DNA of 64,000 nucleotides from Talpa occidentalis (lineage: Eukaryota; Chordata; Mammalia; Eulipotyphla; Talpidae), in assembly GCF_014898055.3 (NCBI RefSeq), contig NW_023601212.1, positions 33,840,329-33,904,328 on the forward strand, given 5' to 3'. The notes below the pieces were generated by a model, which had not been told where the DNA came from, ran no database searches, and worked only from the letters and a program-made list of their open reading frames with translations. The position numbers and the translations under genes were made by a program. Shown in pieces: positions 37,245-48,965 of this stretch; within the stretch, counting starts at the first letter, position 1; each line of letters opens with the position of its first letter.

Positions 37245-37725
37245 GAAGTGTGATGAAAGATGGATACTCTGCAGCACTATTTACAATAGGTAGGACATGG
37301 AAGCAGTCTAAATGCCCATCAGTAGATGAATGGGTCAAGAAGATGTGGTCTGTCCTAACTGTGGAGTACTATTCAGCTATAAGGAAAGATGCAGCACTCC
37401 CATTTACAGCACAGGAGGGGAGTTCAGGGGACTGGTGTGCAGTAAGACAAGTTAGGACGACAAAGATGAATACTAGACATTTATATAGCAAATGACTAGA
37501 CAAAGTAAAATACTTATACAAATAGAGGACACCAATAACTGAGGTGAGCGTTCTGAGGTTAGGAGAGAGGAGGGAGGGAAAGGAACAAGGAGATGTATGG
37601 GACTTTGGGGAAGGAGTGGAAATAAAGATGGAAACCCGCTATGTGTTTCTATGACATATTGACAATGGTTTTCAAAATAACTGACAATGTATAAGTTTGA
37701 ACACAAAAGTCTAATAAAAAGGCAT
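37245..37725 (+). mobile_element. L1 3' end, sense, old
   Basis: Sense ORF2 C-terminal sequence (legible: SAALFTIGRTWKQSKCP, VDEWVKKMW, VEYYSAIRKD) followed by a degenerate ORF2 end and 3'UTR. The right-hand limit is approximate. Confidence 0.8.
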
Positions 37726-40356
37726 AAACTGAAGTTTTAGTAAACATGTTTTCTGGGCTTAGAATATATCATTTGGCTATCAGTGCTGCAGAGCCACAGT
37801 GGGATTTAATGAATGCTTGAAGAATTTATTGGAAAGAGACAGAATGTGTTACCCAGATGCATGGCATCACAGTGATCACAAGGGGCCAAGTTTGCAAGTA
37901 TAGTTTATTCTGAGAGTAGCTTGTTGCATATTAGTATAGTCATTACATGTAGTTAGTCATTGTTTATTGGCTGTCTACTGTGTACAGATGGGTGAGTGGT
38001 TAAGGAAGTATCCATTAGCTCTTGTTGCTATGGAATAAACAGATTAGTGTTTATGCCATGACATAAAAAACATTTTAATATTAAACTCTCAATCTACTGA
38101 AATACTAATACGTAGCAGCAAATTGTAATTACAATAAATATTTGATAGGGTTTTATTGCTTAAAAATGGGATGCAGTTTAATGAGGGATATAATGCAGAG
38201 TGATAAAATGGCTAATAAATAACTATCTACTTTTTGAAGAATTCAAAAACCAATTGGACAGGACATTCCTTATTTATTTTTTTTAAGAGAGAGAGAGAGT
38301 GTGTGTGTGTGTCTTCGTGTGTGTACACACACAGTTGCTATACTTTCCCCAAGAATTTTTGTGTAGTTTAGTACACTTAAGTACACATGACATTAAATAA
38401 AATACAAGAGCTAAATGATTCTTATTCCGAATATTGTGATCTAGTAACTGTTAGTCGAATTGACTTGCCAGCTGTTTACAAGGGGATGAGTCTATGCCAA
38501 ACAGTTTGATCCTTCCTTTTCTTTTTATAAGTCTATTTTATCATGGAGAATTCAACTTTTTTCTTTCCTAACTCTAATAATTTTTGTTTCCTTGATCAAT
38601 GTTTTAGATAGCATTTTACATTTTAGTTTATACTTGAGAGCTTAAAAAGCAATAGCATATTTAGTTAGACAATAATTTTGGAAATGTCAAAGTGGAAACA
38701 TACTTTAAGATATAGCAGTTTTAGAGGTTAGTCTTTATCCACTTTTGAAATACGTTTTTTTATGAAGTATATAATTAGCTGCTTTTGCATGGACCATAAA
38801 TTGAGTCCAGCCTTTATCCCTACCTCATCATTCTCTGATGGAAAACTATGATTTTCAAATGTTAGGGAAGTCCCGCACAAGTAATGTAAGTTATAAATTG
38901 TTCTTTGAACATCTCCCAAAACAAGCTCATTTTGTGGTACAACAAGCTGCTGCTTCTTGCTTACTACCTTTCACAGTTAAACCTTCCAGAGACACCTAAG
39001 AGAATGTAAGGTGAAATGTGGGAAAAGTGTGGACAAGACACTCTTCATCAAGAAAGTAATATTTCTAACATTTAAAGATAACATTTATTTTCAGAGTATA
39101 CAGGAAGATGTTGCTCTAATGGAACTTTCCAAAGGGGTCATCTGTTGTTCACCTTGCTTCTTTTCAGTGCCCTTTTCAGTCTGAATGACAGCAGCCTGCA
39201 TTCCCTTCACTTGATGCAGTAATGGCTGGTGGGAAGGTATATTCCTAATTTAATAATGATGCCTACTGCACATCCACAGTTTTCTGGGTAGTTCATTCCT
39301 GACCTGCTTTCTAAATTAAAACATGATTCATCTATGATCAGGGTGAATTCTTCAACTAGAGTCTTACAAAACTTGAAGCCTTTTAGTTTTCAGAATATTT
39401 TATTAAACTCTGGAATTTTGTTTGCAACTCTGGGCATGTTCATAGATTTCATTCATTTTGACGAACATTTATGGAGTGTTTCCTATGTGTGAAACCTATA
39501 GAATAGGCTTAAGTTCTCCAGTCAAAACCCTGGCATATGCTATATTAGGTGAGGAACTAAAGATTTGAAAAATTACTGTGTCACCTCCAACACACACGCC
39601 AGTTAATGGGAGAGACAGATCTATGAACACATCAATATATGTAAGTGAAAAATTAGAATATGGATAACACTGAAGGTCAAGGAGGCTCCACTCCTTGCCT
39701 GTGGTCATGAACAGTACGTGTTCCGTATAATCCAGAATCAATAGGGGTAACCAAGGGCATGGAGTGAGAAAGCTTTGTGCTTAGAGTAAGGAGCGTGGGT
39801 TTTTTTAAGAGGGAAAAGACCATTCTGGTAGAATGGTCAGACTCCCATTCTAATCTACTAATGTAGATTATAAATGTGAAGGGACCAGCTTGGGAGCAGA
39901 AAGATCAGCTAGGCGGTTACTGGGGGAAGTCCTATGAGGAATGGGGAAAGCCTGAACTAAGGAGCACTAGGAGAAATGCTGAAGCAGCTGAAAATGACAT
40001 GAGAATCTGAATGGACATAGGTGATTGGATGATTAGACCAGGGGCAGCTCCCAGAGAAGCCGGACAGCTCCCAGAGCCTTGCTTGGATAGGAGTTATTTA
40101 GCAGTGTGATCCTGTGACTTTAATGAGAACCTATCAAACATCAAAATAATATGTTTAAACTCTAACTTACTTTTCCTTATTGAAACCTAAAAAAAACCTT
40201 CAGATTGACAAATACCAAACAAAACCAAAGTTCATGAAAGCAAGCACTGCTGAAGTTCAGAACATCAAAAGTATCCCTATCTATTGAGAAGTCATCCATT
40301 TGACGTTCCATGTGCCCCTTCCCCCTCCACTTATTATTTGATTTTTGTTAAAAAAT
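37726..40356. other. Intron sequence, one microsatellite
   Basis: No exon or named repeat except the GA/GT tract at 38286-38333. Confidence 0.4.
38286..38333 (+). repeat. GA/GT/AC microsatellite
   Basis: (GA)n passes into (GT)n, then gtgtacacacaca, giving a short self-complementary stretch. Confidence 0.9.
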
Positions 40357-40367
40357 TTGTTGTACTT

Positions 40368-40630
40368 AGTGGCCTCCCTGGTGGCACAGCGGTTGAGCGC
40401 TGGGTTGCAAAGCTGCCCGCAGCCTCCACAGCGCCAGTTCTATCCCCGGCTGCTAGGCAAGGGTCCCACATGGCGCGCAGACCTCTCCTGTCACGCCCGC
40501 TGCTCCCCTCAGCAGTGTATCATCAGTCTGCCTGTTCTGTTCCCTGCTCTGGCTCTGGTGAATTCTCTCACCCTCCCACACTTTTGACTGTACCCAGTGC
40601 TTGCATAAATAAATAAATCTTTTAAAAAAA
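40368..40630 (+). mobile_element. tRNA-derived SINE
   Basis: Sense copy: ggcctccctggtggcacagcggttgagcgc-type head and (aaat)n tail. Target duplication ttgttgtactt at 40357-40367 and 40631-40641. Confidence 0.94.
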
Positions 40631-40641
40631 TTGTTGTACTT

Positions 40642-41145
40642 TGATAACAATATGAATTGTGATAAAATAACTCAAATGGCATTAACTGAAAGGCAGTAAT
40701 TGCTAAGAAAGTAATAGTAAGTAGGTATAGTGGGGTCATTTCTTTTTATCAAATGAGAAATCTGTTAGTCTGAGTGAAGGAAAATGAGCAGCTGTTTTAC
40801 ATATTCAAATGTCATAACTTTATTCAAAGTTGTCTATTTAGCTATATGCACTATGTAGAAATGAATTCTAGTCAAATTCATGAAGCAGTTATCTAGATTA
40901 AGAACTAAAAGGATTCTGTGCACTTGAATGTGACATTTTATTTTACAGTGAAATCTATCATATTTGTGGCAATTGCTTGTGTCTGAAGAGTGAAGGGAGG
41001 TTCGTGGATTTGTTGTCTCGTCATCATCACCATCATATGTACCTACCTGTGGGTGGTACTAGAGGAGCTGCCACACTTTTGTTAAAAACCTGGCAAGAAG
41101 CCTTTAGAATCATCCAACACTGGTAAAAAAATGTATCACAAAATT
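40642..41145. other. Intron sequence, nothing recognised
   Basis: AT-rich spacer between two sense SINEs. Confidence 0.4.
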
Positions 41146-41153
41146 TGAATCCC

Positions 41154-41387
41154 GGGCCTCCCCTGGTGTGCAGCAGTTGAGCACTGGGTTGCAAGCTGCC
41201 CGCAGCCTCTGCAGTGCTGGTTCAATCCCCAGCCACCGGTGAGGGTCCCACATGGTGCGCAGACCTCTCCTGTCGCTCGCTGCTCCCCTCAGCAGTGTAT
41301 TTCATCAGTCTGGCTGTTCTGTTCCCCTCTCTGGCTCTGGTTAATTCTCTCACCCTCCCACGCTTCTGACTGTACCCAATGCTTGTA

Positions 41388-41430
<43 letters not shown>

Positions 41431-41445
41431 ATCTAAAAAAAAAAA
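41154..41445 (+). mobile_element. tRNA-derived SINE with an expanded (AAAT)n tail
   Basis: Sense copy. The tail is about twelve aaat units (41387-41432). Target duplication tgaatccc at 41146-41153 and 41446-41453, extendable with mismatches. Confidence 0.92.
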
Positions 41446-41453
41446 TGAATCCC

Positions 41454-42864
41454 CCTGTTTCCAATAATTTTTACTGCTTCAACTAACAAACACCATTTCG
41501 GATGCTTGGAAGTTCAGTGCCTTTAACTGTTTTCTGTTTTTTCCTTCCCTCCCCATGATATTCATCATCACACCTTGCTGATCCTTTCATTGCACTGCTG
41601 TCTCACATCTAAACATGTGAGATCCCTATGCTTAGTCAAGCCTCAGTGTGCAGCTCTGCATCTACATCGTTCAATATAATAGCCCCAACCTTCGGTAGCC
41701 AGTCAGCACTTTAGCCATGACAAGCCCAAAGTGAGATGTGGTGACAATGAAAAGCACTATCTCATCTCTAAAAACAATTTAAAAATCCCTGTCCTCTTCT
41801 GTTGACTAGTTTGAAATGGTAATATTTTGGATAAATGAGGTTAAAATGTTTTTAAATTCCATCTGTTTATTTCTAACATTCCAATAGGAAAGAACTGTAA
41901 ATTTCATGTGTGGCTGATGTCTGTGGCTTGCGTTATATTTCTGTTGTCCGGAACTGCAGTGAAGGGTGTCAGAATCAAGGAAGACAGGCTTTTTGCACTG
42001 AGGTCCTGAAGCTGGACATGAAGGTGACTTGGTGTCATGATGGGATGGGATCCAGGAGCTGTAAAGAGAAGAGCGAGTAATCATTTCTGACAGAGCATGT
42101 AAGGAAGGACCCAAGGAAGACAGGCTAAGGGACCATAACAGGAGGAGGATGGGAATCATTAGCATTTCCGGTAGAGCAAATAGAGCTAAGTGAAGGTCTG
42201 GTGACAAGAAAGTCTCCTTGAAGATTATTTAATCAAGGCTCTTTCCTATGGGCAACCCTAAAAGAAAGTTTCTCAGGAAACTTTCAAACCCCTTTCCAGT
42301 TCTCCTCCAAAGCATGTGTCCTTGCCTGGCCTAATTCTATCTAGGAAGCCGAGTCTCACCAAAGATGAGATGGGGTGCAGGGGGTGCCTTGCCGTGGAGT
42401 AGAGGGGTGCTAGCTGAGCTGTTCTGGGAGAGCATTTGAGGAGCCAGGTTTTGGTGGTGGTCACTGAAGTGAAAAGCAAGAGGTAGCTCACCTGACACTC
42501 ACGTGTAACTAATAAGGCAAGCAGAAAGAGAAGAGTAGACTTTCTAATACGGTGTCTCTGAAGATCAGGATATCTCCTGTTGACCATAAACTGTTTGATG
42601 AGTGAGTAGACATGAACACAAGAAAAAAAGGAAAGGCTGGGAGGGAGGGAGGAAAGAAGTTAGGAAGTTAGGAAGTAGGAAGGAAGTTAGAAGTTGGAAG
42701 GAAGGAAGGAAGGAAGGAAGTTGGGAAGAGGAGTGGTGGAAATTAGTATGCAAAAGAAACATGTTACAGGTAGAGATAAGCACAAAGGGAATTAAGGACA
42801 GAGTGAGGATCACAGATGAGGCAGGGAAGTGTCTTGGGAGGGTTTGAATAAGGGTTGGCTTATG
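41454..42864. other. Intron sequence, one GGAA tract
   Basis: No gene recognised. The minus-strand frames at 41806-42207, 42273-42587 and 42565-42879 have no domain, and one simply reads the GGAA tract. Confidence 0.4.
42638..42730 (+). repeat. GGAA/GGGA microsatellite
   Basis: gagggagggagg, then aggaagtta repeats, then (gaag)n. An impure purine-only tract. Confidence 0.9.
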
Positions 42865-42867
42865 TTG

Positions 42868-43010
42868 TGGGCAAGTCACTTTTCAGTTTCCTGACCTGTA
42901 AAAAGTATAAAAAAAACTTCCATGCAGAGTTGTAAGAATTAGAAATAATGTAAAGCATAATGCCTGGTAGCTTGGTGTGTTCAAAAAGTGTTCACTATTA
43001 TGTGTGACCA
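42868..43010 (+). mobile_element. MIR relic
   Basis: Sense MIR order: gggcaagtcacttttcagtt, tcctgacctgtaaaaagtat, gagttgtaagaattagaaat, taaagcataatgcctggtag, and gttcactatta. Confidence 0.75.
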
Positions 43011-43779
43011 CCCTTAGTTAAATGAATATTTATCTACTTAAGTAAACCAGAGTATGTCTTACAGTTGGTAGCGTTATACAGAAGTTAGGCGGAGGAAGTT
43101 ACTGTCTGTGCATCTGTAAAGCTATTCTTTCTGGTGGCATGTGTGTACAAACACAACCCTACCTGTTTCAATCTGTATGCCAATTAAGGATTGTTTGAAG
43201 AAAGACTGAGTCCTAGTGATTGTGAGCAAACATGGTTTTGCTTGTTTTCTGGGGGAAAAAAATAACCCAGAAATTTCAGTATCTAAACTTATCAAAGAGT
43301 AGAGCCTCTTCAGCTGTCACAAAATATAACAGAGGTAGGAAAGCAGGGATTATAATAACTCCAACTTCAGAAATGATTCCTAATACTTAGCCTGTACATG
43401 AGGAACCTTTACAAATGATACCACCTAGTTGTCTTGCTTTTATTTTTCTTTTTATGGGAACACAGAGTGAATATTATAAAACAAAAACTAATGAAATAAA
43501 TCTAAAAGAAATATTTTATTAATTGTTATAGGAAATTCTAAGAAATATGAAACAGACATTATAATTGTGTTTTTCCATTCTTGGAGGCACATACAATAAT
43601 CATGCATCTAAGTTTATAAAGTCTTAGATTCTATGCGATATAGCATTTTTCCCCTATTTATTATAAAAGAGAAGAAATAAAAAAAATAGTCCAGAATAAT
43701 ATCCTTAGGTTTACAGGATATTCTTATTGTGTCCTAAGAGTAGTTGTTAGGTTTGTGAACTTGTGTAAGTCTTACTGCC
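43011..43779. other. Intron sequence, nothing recognised
   Basis: AT-rich unique sequence. Confidence 0.4.
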
Positions 43780-43866
43780 TTTGAGTTTTCTCTGGGGATA
43801 ATAATATACCTGCTTTATGTTCTTTAGAAGGTGACTGGTTTAAAAGCATTGAAAAACACTATATCA

Positions 43867-43868
<2 letters not shown>
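43780..43868 (+). mobile_element. MIR relic fragment
   Basis: ttttctctggggataataat, atacctgctttatgttcttt, and taaaagcattgaaaaacact match the MIR core and 3' part in sense. Short and diverged. Confidence 0.5.

Positions 43869-43917
<49 letters not shown>
43869..43917 (+). repeat. (TA)n microsatellite
   Basis: About 20 near-perfect TA units. Confidence 0.95.
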
Positions 43918-43919
<2 letters not shown>

Positions 43920-44009
43920 TTACTATTAAAGTCTTTTTTCTTTTTTTTCCAGGCAAAAATGGAACCCCTATGTATATGTATTTGTCTAGAGGAGATAGGG
44001 TGAAGGTAA

Positions 44010-44165
44010 TAAGTAACTAACACATTGTTACCTATTCATACCCACAAACATACAGTATGATTGTATTGTTGCCCTGACGTATTATTATCCTCATTTTACA
44101 TGTAGCCAAAATATTTCAGTCTTCAGCAGACAGAGGAATATTCCTTGAGGAGGAGCTGGTGATGA
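44010..44165 (-). mobile_element. Possible MIR relic, antisense
   Basis: The stretch cgtattattatcctcatttt followed by acatgtagccaaaatatttc resembles the antisense MIR core. Weak. Confidence 0.35.
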
Positions 44166-44784
44166 TATTTCTAAGAGACACTTCCTAATTTCCTTTGATA
44201 TTCAAGTTTGGGCATCTTGATGACAGGACTCCTCCTTTTCCAAGTCCACAGTTCTCACTTTTTCCTACTAGAAAATGAGGCTGAGATTCCCTCTCCAAGT
44301 CCCACCTGCAGATAAATGAATCAGGGACAGAAAAGATACTGGTTTTTTTTTTTTTTAAAATCAAATCTGTATGTAATTGCCATCTTGTTTCTGCTGTCTT
44401 ATCTGGTCTTGGCCTTTCTTATCACCTAATTTTGGTTAAGGAATGATTTCTGCATCCATTTACCTTGTTTGTAAATGAGTCACTGTCTTTTCATTTCATG
44501 TAGTGAGACAAACTGTCCTAAAGACAGAGCTTGAAGAATTTTCTCTTCCTAATGTGGGTCTTTTTACTAAATCTAATCCTACTAGATATTTTATTTTTAG
44601 GGATACTACTTTGTTTTCCTTCAAGGAAATGCTTCTTTCTTTTTCTTTCCTCCCTTCTCTACCTCCTCCTCCTCCTAGTAATAATAGACAAGTTACCACC
44701 AGTTTTCTCCTCCTTAACTTCAAGTAATGGTACATCAGTATTAAAAAATAATACATGTAAAATATGCTAAAAGGAAATGTAAGC
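44166..44784. other. Intron sequence, nothing recognised
   Basis: Pyrimidine-rich patch 44630-44680. The overlapping frames here are low-complexity. Confidence 0.4.
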
Positions 44785-44893
44785 ACCATGAAAGCAGAGA
44801 TCTCATCTGTTGTATGTATTCCTATGATCTCAACACACAGAACAATATGTGCCATAAACTAAGAACTCAACAAATATTTGGTGATTGAATAAG
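44785..44893 (+). mobile_element. L2-type LINE 3' end relic
   Basis: Sense order: caccatgaaagcagagatct, gatctcaacacacagaacaa, tatgtgccataaactaagaa, ctcaacaaatatttggtgat, tgaataag. This matches the L2 terminus. Confidence 0.7.
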
Positions 44894-45054
44894 TGATGTA
44901 AATCAATAATGAATAAAGGAAAACATTTCCTCTAGCAGTCATACTTTTGGAATATAAATAGGATAAATAGGCAGAGATCACCTGTCATTCTTCTCAAAAG
45001 CAGGGAAAAAATAAAGCTACATTTTGTGATTGTAGATGAATCAGGTATCTGGTT

Positions 45055-45150
45055 CATTTATTCATTTAATATTTATTCAACATCTATTATTTGCCATGCA
45101 AAGAAAAATGAACATAATGTCTTCTTTCAAGAAATAGAGATTTAAATGAG
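45055..45150 (-). mobile_element. L2-type LINE 3' end relic
   Basis: Antisense order: catttattcatttaatattt, attcaacatctattatttgc, catgcaaag. The L2 terminus reversed. Confidence 0.6.
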
Positions 45151-46855
45151 GTGGCAAATATACACACAAATAAGTACTGTAATGCAATTTTGCTGTAAGA
45201 TTATAAATCATAAAATTTACATTCTCAGTCTCAGCTATTTGCAAGTGAGCACAGAGTAGTTATACATAGTAGATATATTTTTGCCCAGACATGCATATAA
45301 ATCACCCATGCTTCAAGGCTTGGATAGGGAGCTATTCGATGAGCTGAGATTGCTGTTCACCATCTGCACATCCACATGGCTTCTGTTCTTTCACTCATAG
45401 ACAAACATTTTTTGGGAGACATTATTTGATGCTGTAGCATTTTGAATTTAAGGATTTTCTAAAATTTGTTTGGATTTCCAAAAAGATATCCTCTTCATCT
45501 CTTCAATAGAAATTCAAGAGTCTGCCATTATGTATACATGCTAAAAGGGATGAATGCATGTGAAATCAAAATAGATGGGATGGGATGATAAACTGTGCCT
45601 GGTCAAGGGTATGAGGAGGCAAGAAGATAGGAAGGCTTTTACTGAGAGGGACTGTGAAGTTGTGTTGAAGATCAATAGATGGAGTAGGAATTACTCAGGT
45701 AATCAAGGTTGGGAGGACAGGACAGACAGAAGAAAGAGCATGTACAAAATCCCAAAAGTGTGAAATTTCTCAGTGAATTTAGAAAACAACAAAGCAGTTT
45801 GTGTTTTAAGAGCAAAAATTACAGAGGCAGGAGTGGTGTCTGCTGAAGTGGCACATTTGCTAGGGGCCAGGCCATTAAGAATTATGAATTCTTGTGAAAG
45901 GTCTGGCTGTTACTCAGTGGGAGTTAGGAGTCATTGAAAGAACTGGGGAGAATTCTATTCAAATGAGTGCTTTACAGTGTATCATCTGGCAACTCTGTAT
46001 GGGAAGATTGGAAAGGAACTGAGACAGACAGACAAGCTAGGAGTTTAGCACAGTGGTCCAGGTGGTCCAGGTAGGAGGATGCGTCTTAGCTAAGGTGGGA
46101 AAAGTTGGAGTGAAGAAGAGAAACAATTAGAGAGATTTAGCAGGTAGAATAGATAGGACATTCCCTCAGTGATTTCAGTGTACAAAGTCTTGTTTCTGAG
46201 TATGTGTTGTTTTCTTTTTAAGAAATCTGTGATATTTTTTCCATAAGTGTTACAAGTTTTGTTTTTTTTTTTCCTCCGTGTTGAATTCTTTTTAAATGAC
46301 TGGGGCAAAGGAATAATTAAAAAATGTGACCTTAGTGCTGTGCTTAGTACTTTGAAAATTCTTCAGAGGCTTAAGAAATCAAGGATGTTTGTGGTTTCTT
46401 TCCAAGATTAAAAGACCAAGGTCATCTAACTGAGAAGCTCATGTCACCCATTGCATGTTCTCATCCTGCAGATGTGGAAAAATGCCAGTGGCTGGATTCT
46501 GTTCACCAGATTCAGTGAGACTGGTTCATGCAGGGATACTCCAGATGGACTGCCTGTCTTGGGATAGCTCTCGAATTTGGTCTTCTGTTGTCACAATGAG
46601 CTCCTGATTCTTTACTAACCATGATGTAGATATCCTTCTAGCCTGCCTCCTTTCCCCAGATCTTAGGCAGGTTTTGCTAAGAATTCACTTTTGTCCTAAT
46701 AAGTTTTCGTGACTATCAAGGTTGCCTCAAACTTCATCCCTGGATTTCTCATGAACCCGCTGATTTATCCCTCCAGTTTGTGCTGATCCTCAAACCTCCT
46801 GTCCTGAAATTTCAGACGCTTGACATGGCTTCAGATTCTAGGTTTTAATGTTTTT
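45151..46855. other. Intron sequence, nothing recognised
   Basis: No exon or named repeat. It includes a short ggtccaggtggtccagg tandem near 46053. Confidence 0.4.
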
Positions 46856-47525
46856 TTAAATAAAATGTTCTTTATTTACCATTGATCTAAAGTACTATAT
46901 AAGTTTTGAGAGCCCAGCTTCACATCTTAATGTGTGTAGAAGCCTCACCTCACCCACCACCAAAATTCTAGTGCCCCTCACTATCAGTTTGACTCCCCCC
47001 CCACTACCCTTTCCTTCCAGCCCCACCGCCTCTGGTAATTACCATATTATTTACAGTCTGAATTATTTTTGTTATGATTTGTTAACACATTTGCTTTGGT
47101 TATTTATATCCCACATATGAGAGAAACCATCTGGTAATTGTCTTTCACTTTCTAACTTACTTTGTTTGGCATAATCATCTCAAGTTCCATCTATATTGCT
47201 GCAAGAGGCAAGATTTCAGCTTTTTTAATAGCCAAGTTGTATTCCATTCAAAAAATATATATTTTATATATATTTATATATTGAAAATATATAAACATAC
47301 AATACATATGTGTGTGCACATATGTATACTCATATGTGCATATATATACACACATATATGTACATATATACATGCACACATTATATGTATATGTATATAT
47401 ATGTATCAACAACTTTATCCTCTCATCCATTGATGGACACTTAGGTTGTTTCTATGACTTGGCTACTGTGGACTCACACTGTAGTGAACACAGGGGTGCA
47501 GGTATCTTTTCAAATTAGTGTTTGT
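46856..47525 (-). mobile_element. L1 3' end, antisense, with an internal microsatellite
   Basis: 3'UTR (aaaatgttctttatttacca, C-rich tracts), then attatttatatcccacatat-type sequence, ttggcataatcatctcaagt and gccaagttgtattccattca. After a TA/CA-rich tract it resumes as tttatcctctcatccattga, ttaggttgtttctatgactt and aacacaggggtgcaggtatc. Confidence 0.75.
47247..47405 (+). repeat. TA/CA/TG microsatellite inside L1
   Basis: About 160 bp of mixed atata, acatatgtgtgtgcacatat and tatacacacatatatgtaca units. It lies where an L1 normally has only the short tgtatatatac motif between attccatt and ccacatcttc. Confidence 0.85.
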
Positions 47526-48965
47526 ATATTCTTTGTATGAATCTTGGTTTTAAATTTAATTTGAATTCTTTATATATTCATTTTCCATAAATTTATTCAT
47601 CCAGTTCTTTTCCACCAATCTACTTACCTGCTCTATCCTATCAGTGGCTTCTACAACCACTTCTAAAGCCAATTCTTCCCAATTCAAATTAACTCACATT
47701 TAACTGTCCCTTCAAAATTAACTCACAATCCCAGAAGAATGTGTTCTTTCTCCTTTATCCTTTATTTCAATCCTAGACTCCCAGCACACTGTTGCAGAGT
47801 TTTGGGTTTCTTCCTTTCTCTTTTATTCTTTACACCTAGGCAGTTACCAAGTCTTATCAGCTGGTAAGATTTACTTTTATTGGCCTTTCTCCCCCTAAGA
47901 GGACTCCACAGTCCATGGGTGGGTCTGTAAAGTAGAGGAAAACCATCTAGTGTAAGAGGCTAGGGTCCAGGGCTGTCATAGCGATAGTCACGTGAGAGCC
48001 CGGCATTTAATTAAACCTGCACATGTCTCTTACCAGCTACTATTTTTTTTTTTTGCATCTAATTGGCTCTATGAGCAATTCATAAATGGGACAGCATCCT
48101 GCCTCATTAGTAGAAGGGAGCTCCCTGCCACTGACAGCATTTTAAATTTGAAAATTGATGTCTTACGATTTCTAACACTTGGTTCTCAGTACTCTGAAAC
48201 AGTGCTAACTCCTTTCAGTAAGAGCTTATCTTTAAATTAATATTGTGAAGATAGTAGCATATTGAAATGTATGACTTTATACTGAAAATGATATTCTACC
48301 AAGGCTTGATTTTTGACAATACAATTTTATTGAAATAAAATTACACATACACACACATATTAAGTATTTGGTGTAGTTCTGGTAATTTTAGAATATAGGT
48401 GAACTATATGCATGTATCCTATCTTAATGGTCACACTTTTTTTCACGGGGCAGGCATGCGCATGCTTGCACTCACTTAAACTGATTTAGCTTGTTTTGTC
48501 TGTTCATGTGCAAAAATGAATGGAGGAATACTTAGGCACATTTCTGGCCAATTAGTCTTAAATTCATTTTTTTTTTTTGCAACTTTCCTTTATAAGGAGG
48601 AATCATTGAAGAAAACAAAATGCATTTCAAATATTTCAAAAGGCATAGTAATTTACATTCTGAGACTTTTGAAGGAGTAGAAATTTTAAGTTCATATGTC
48701 ACTTCAGTTTTCATTGAGCAAGTATTCTGTGCAGAAAGATTCTGGTAGGTGCTGGCCATGTAACAGTGAGTAAGACAGATGCTATCCTTGTATTCCCAGA
48801 GCGTAGTGCCAAGGAGAAGGCAGAACATGGGGGGAACAAATGAAAAGTGTCGCAACTGTTAGAAGAGAGGAAATAGAGTGAATATATTTCATACCAAGAT
48901 CTAGCTTCCTGGTAGCAAGCTTCCTGGAAGTCACTTCTCATCTATGGTGTCAAAGGTTAGAAGCC
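47526..48965. other. Intron sequence, nothing recognised
   Basis: AT-rich up to the 5' end of the sense L1. No exon recognised. Confidence 0.4.

Noticed and set aside
37250..37495. 81-codon host exon
   Set aside because: The peptide (ALFTIGRTWKQSKCP, VEYYSAIRKD) is the L1 ORF2 C-terminus.
48920..48965. Target duplication for the 5'-truncated L1 at 48966
   Set aside because: The short matches (agaag, catctat) are no better than chance; no consistent duplication with the sequence after 52422.
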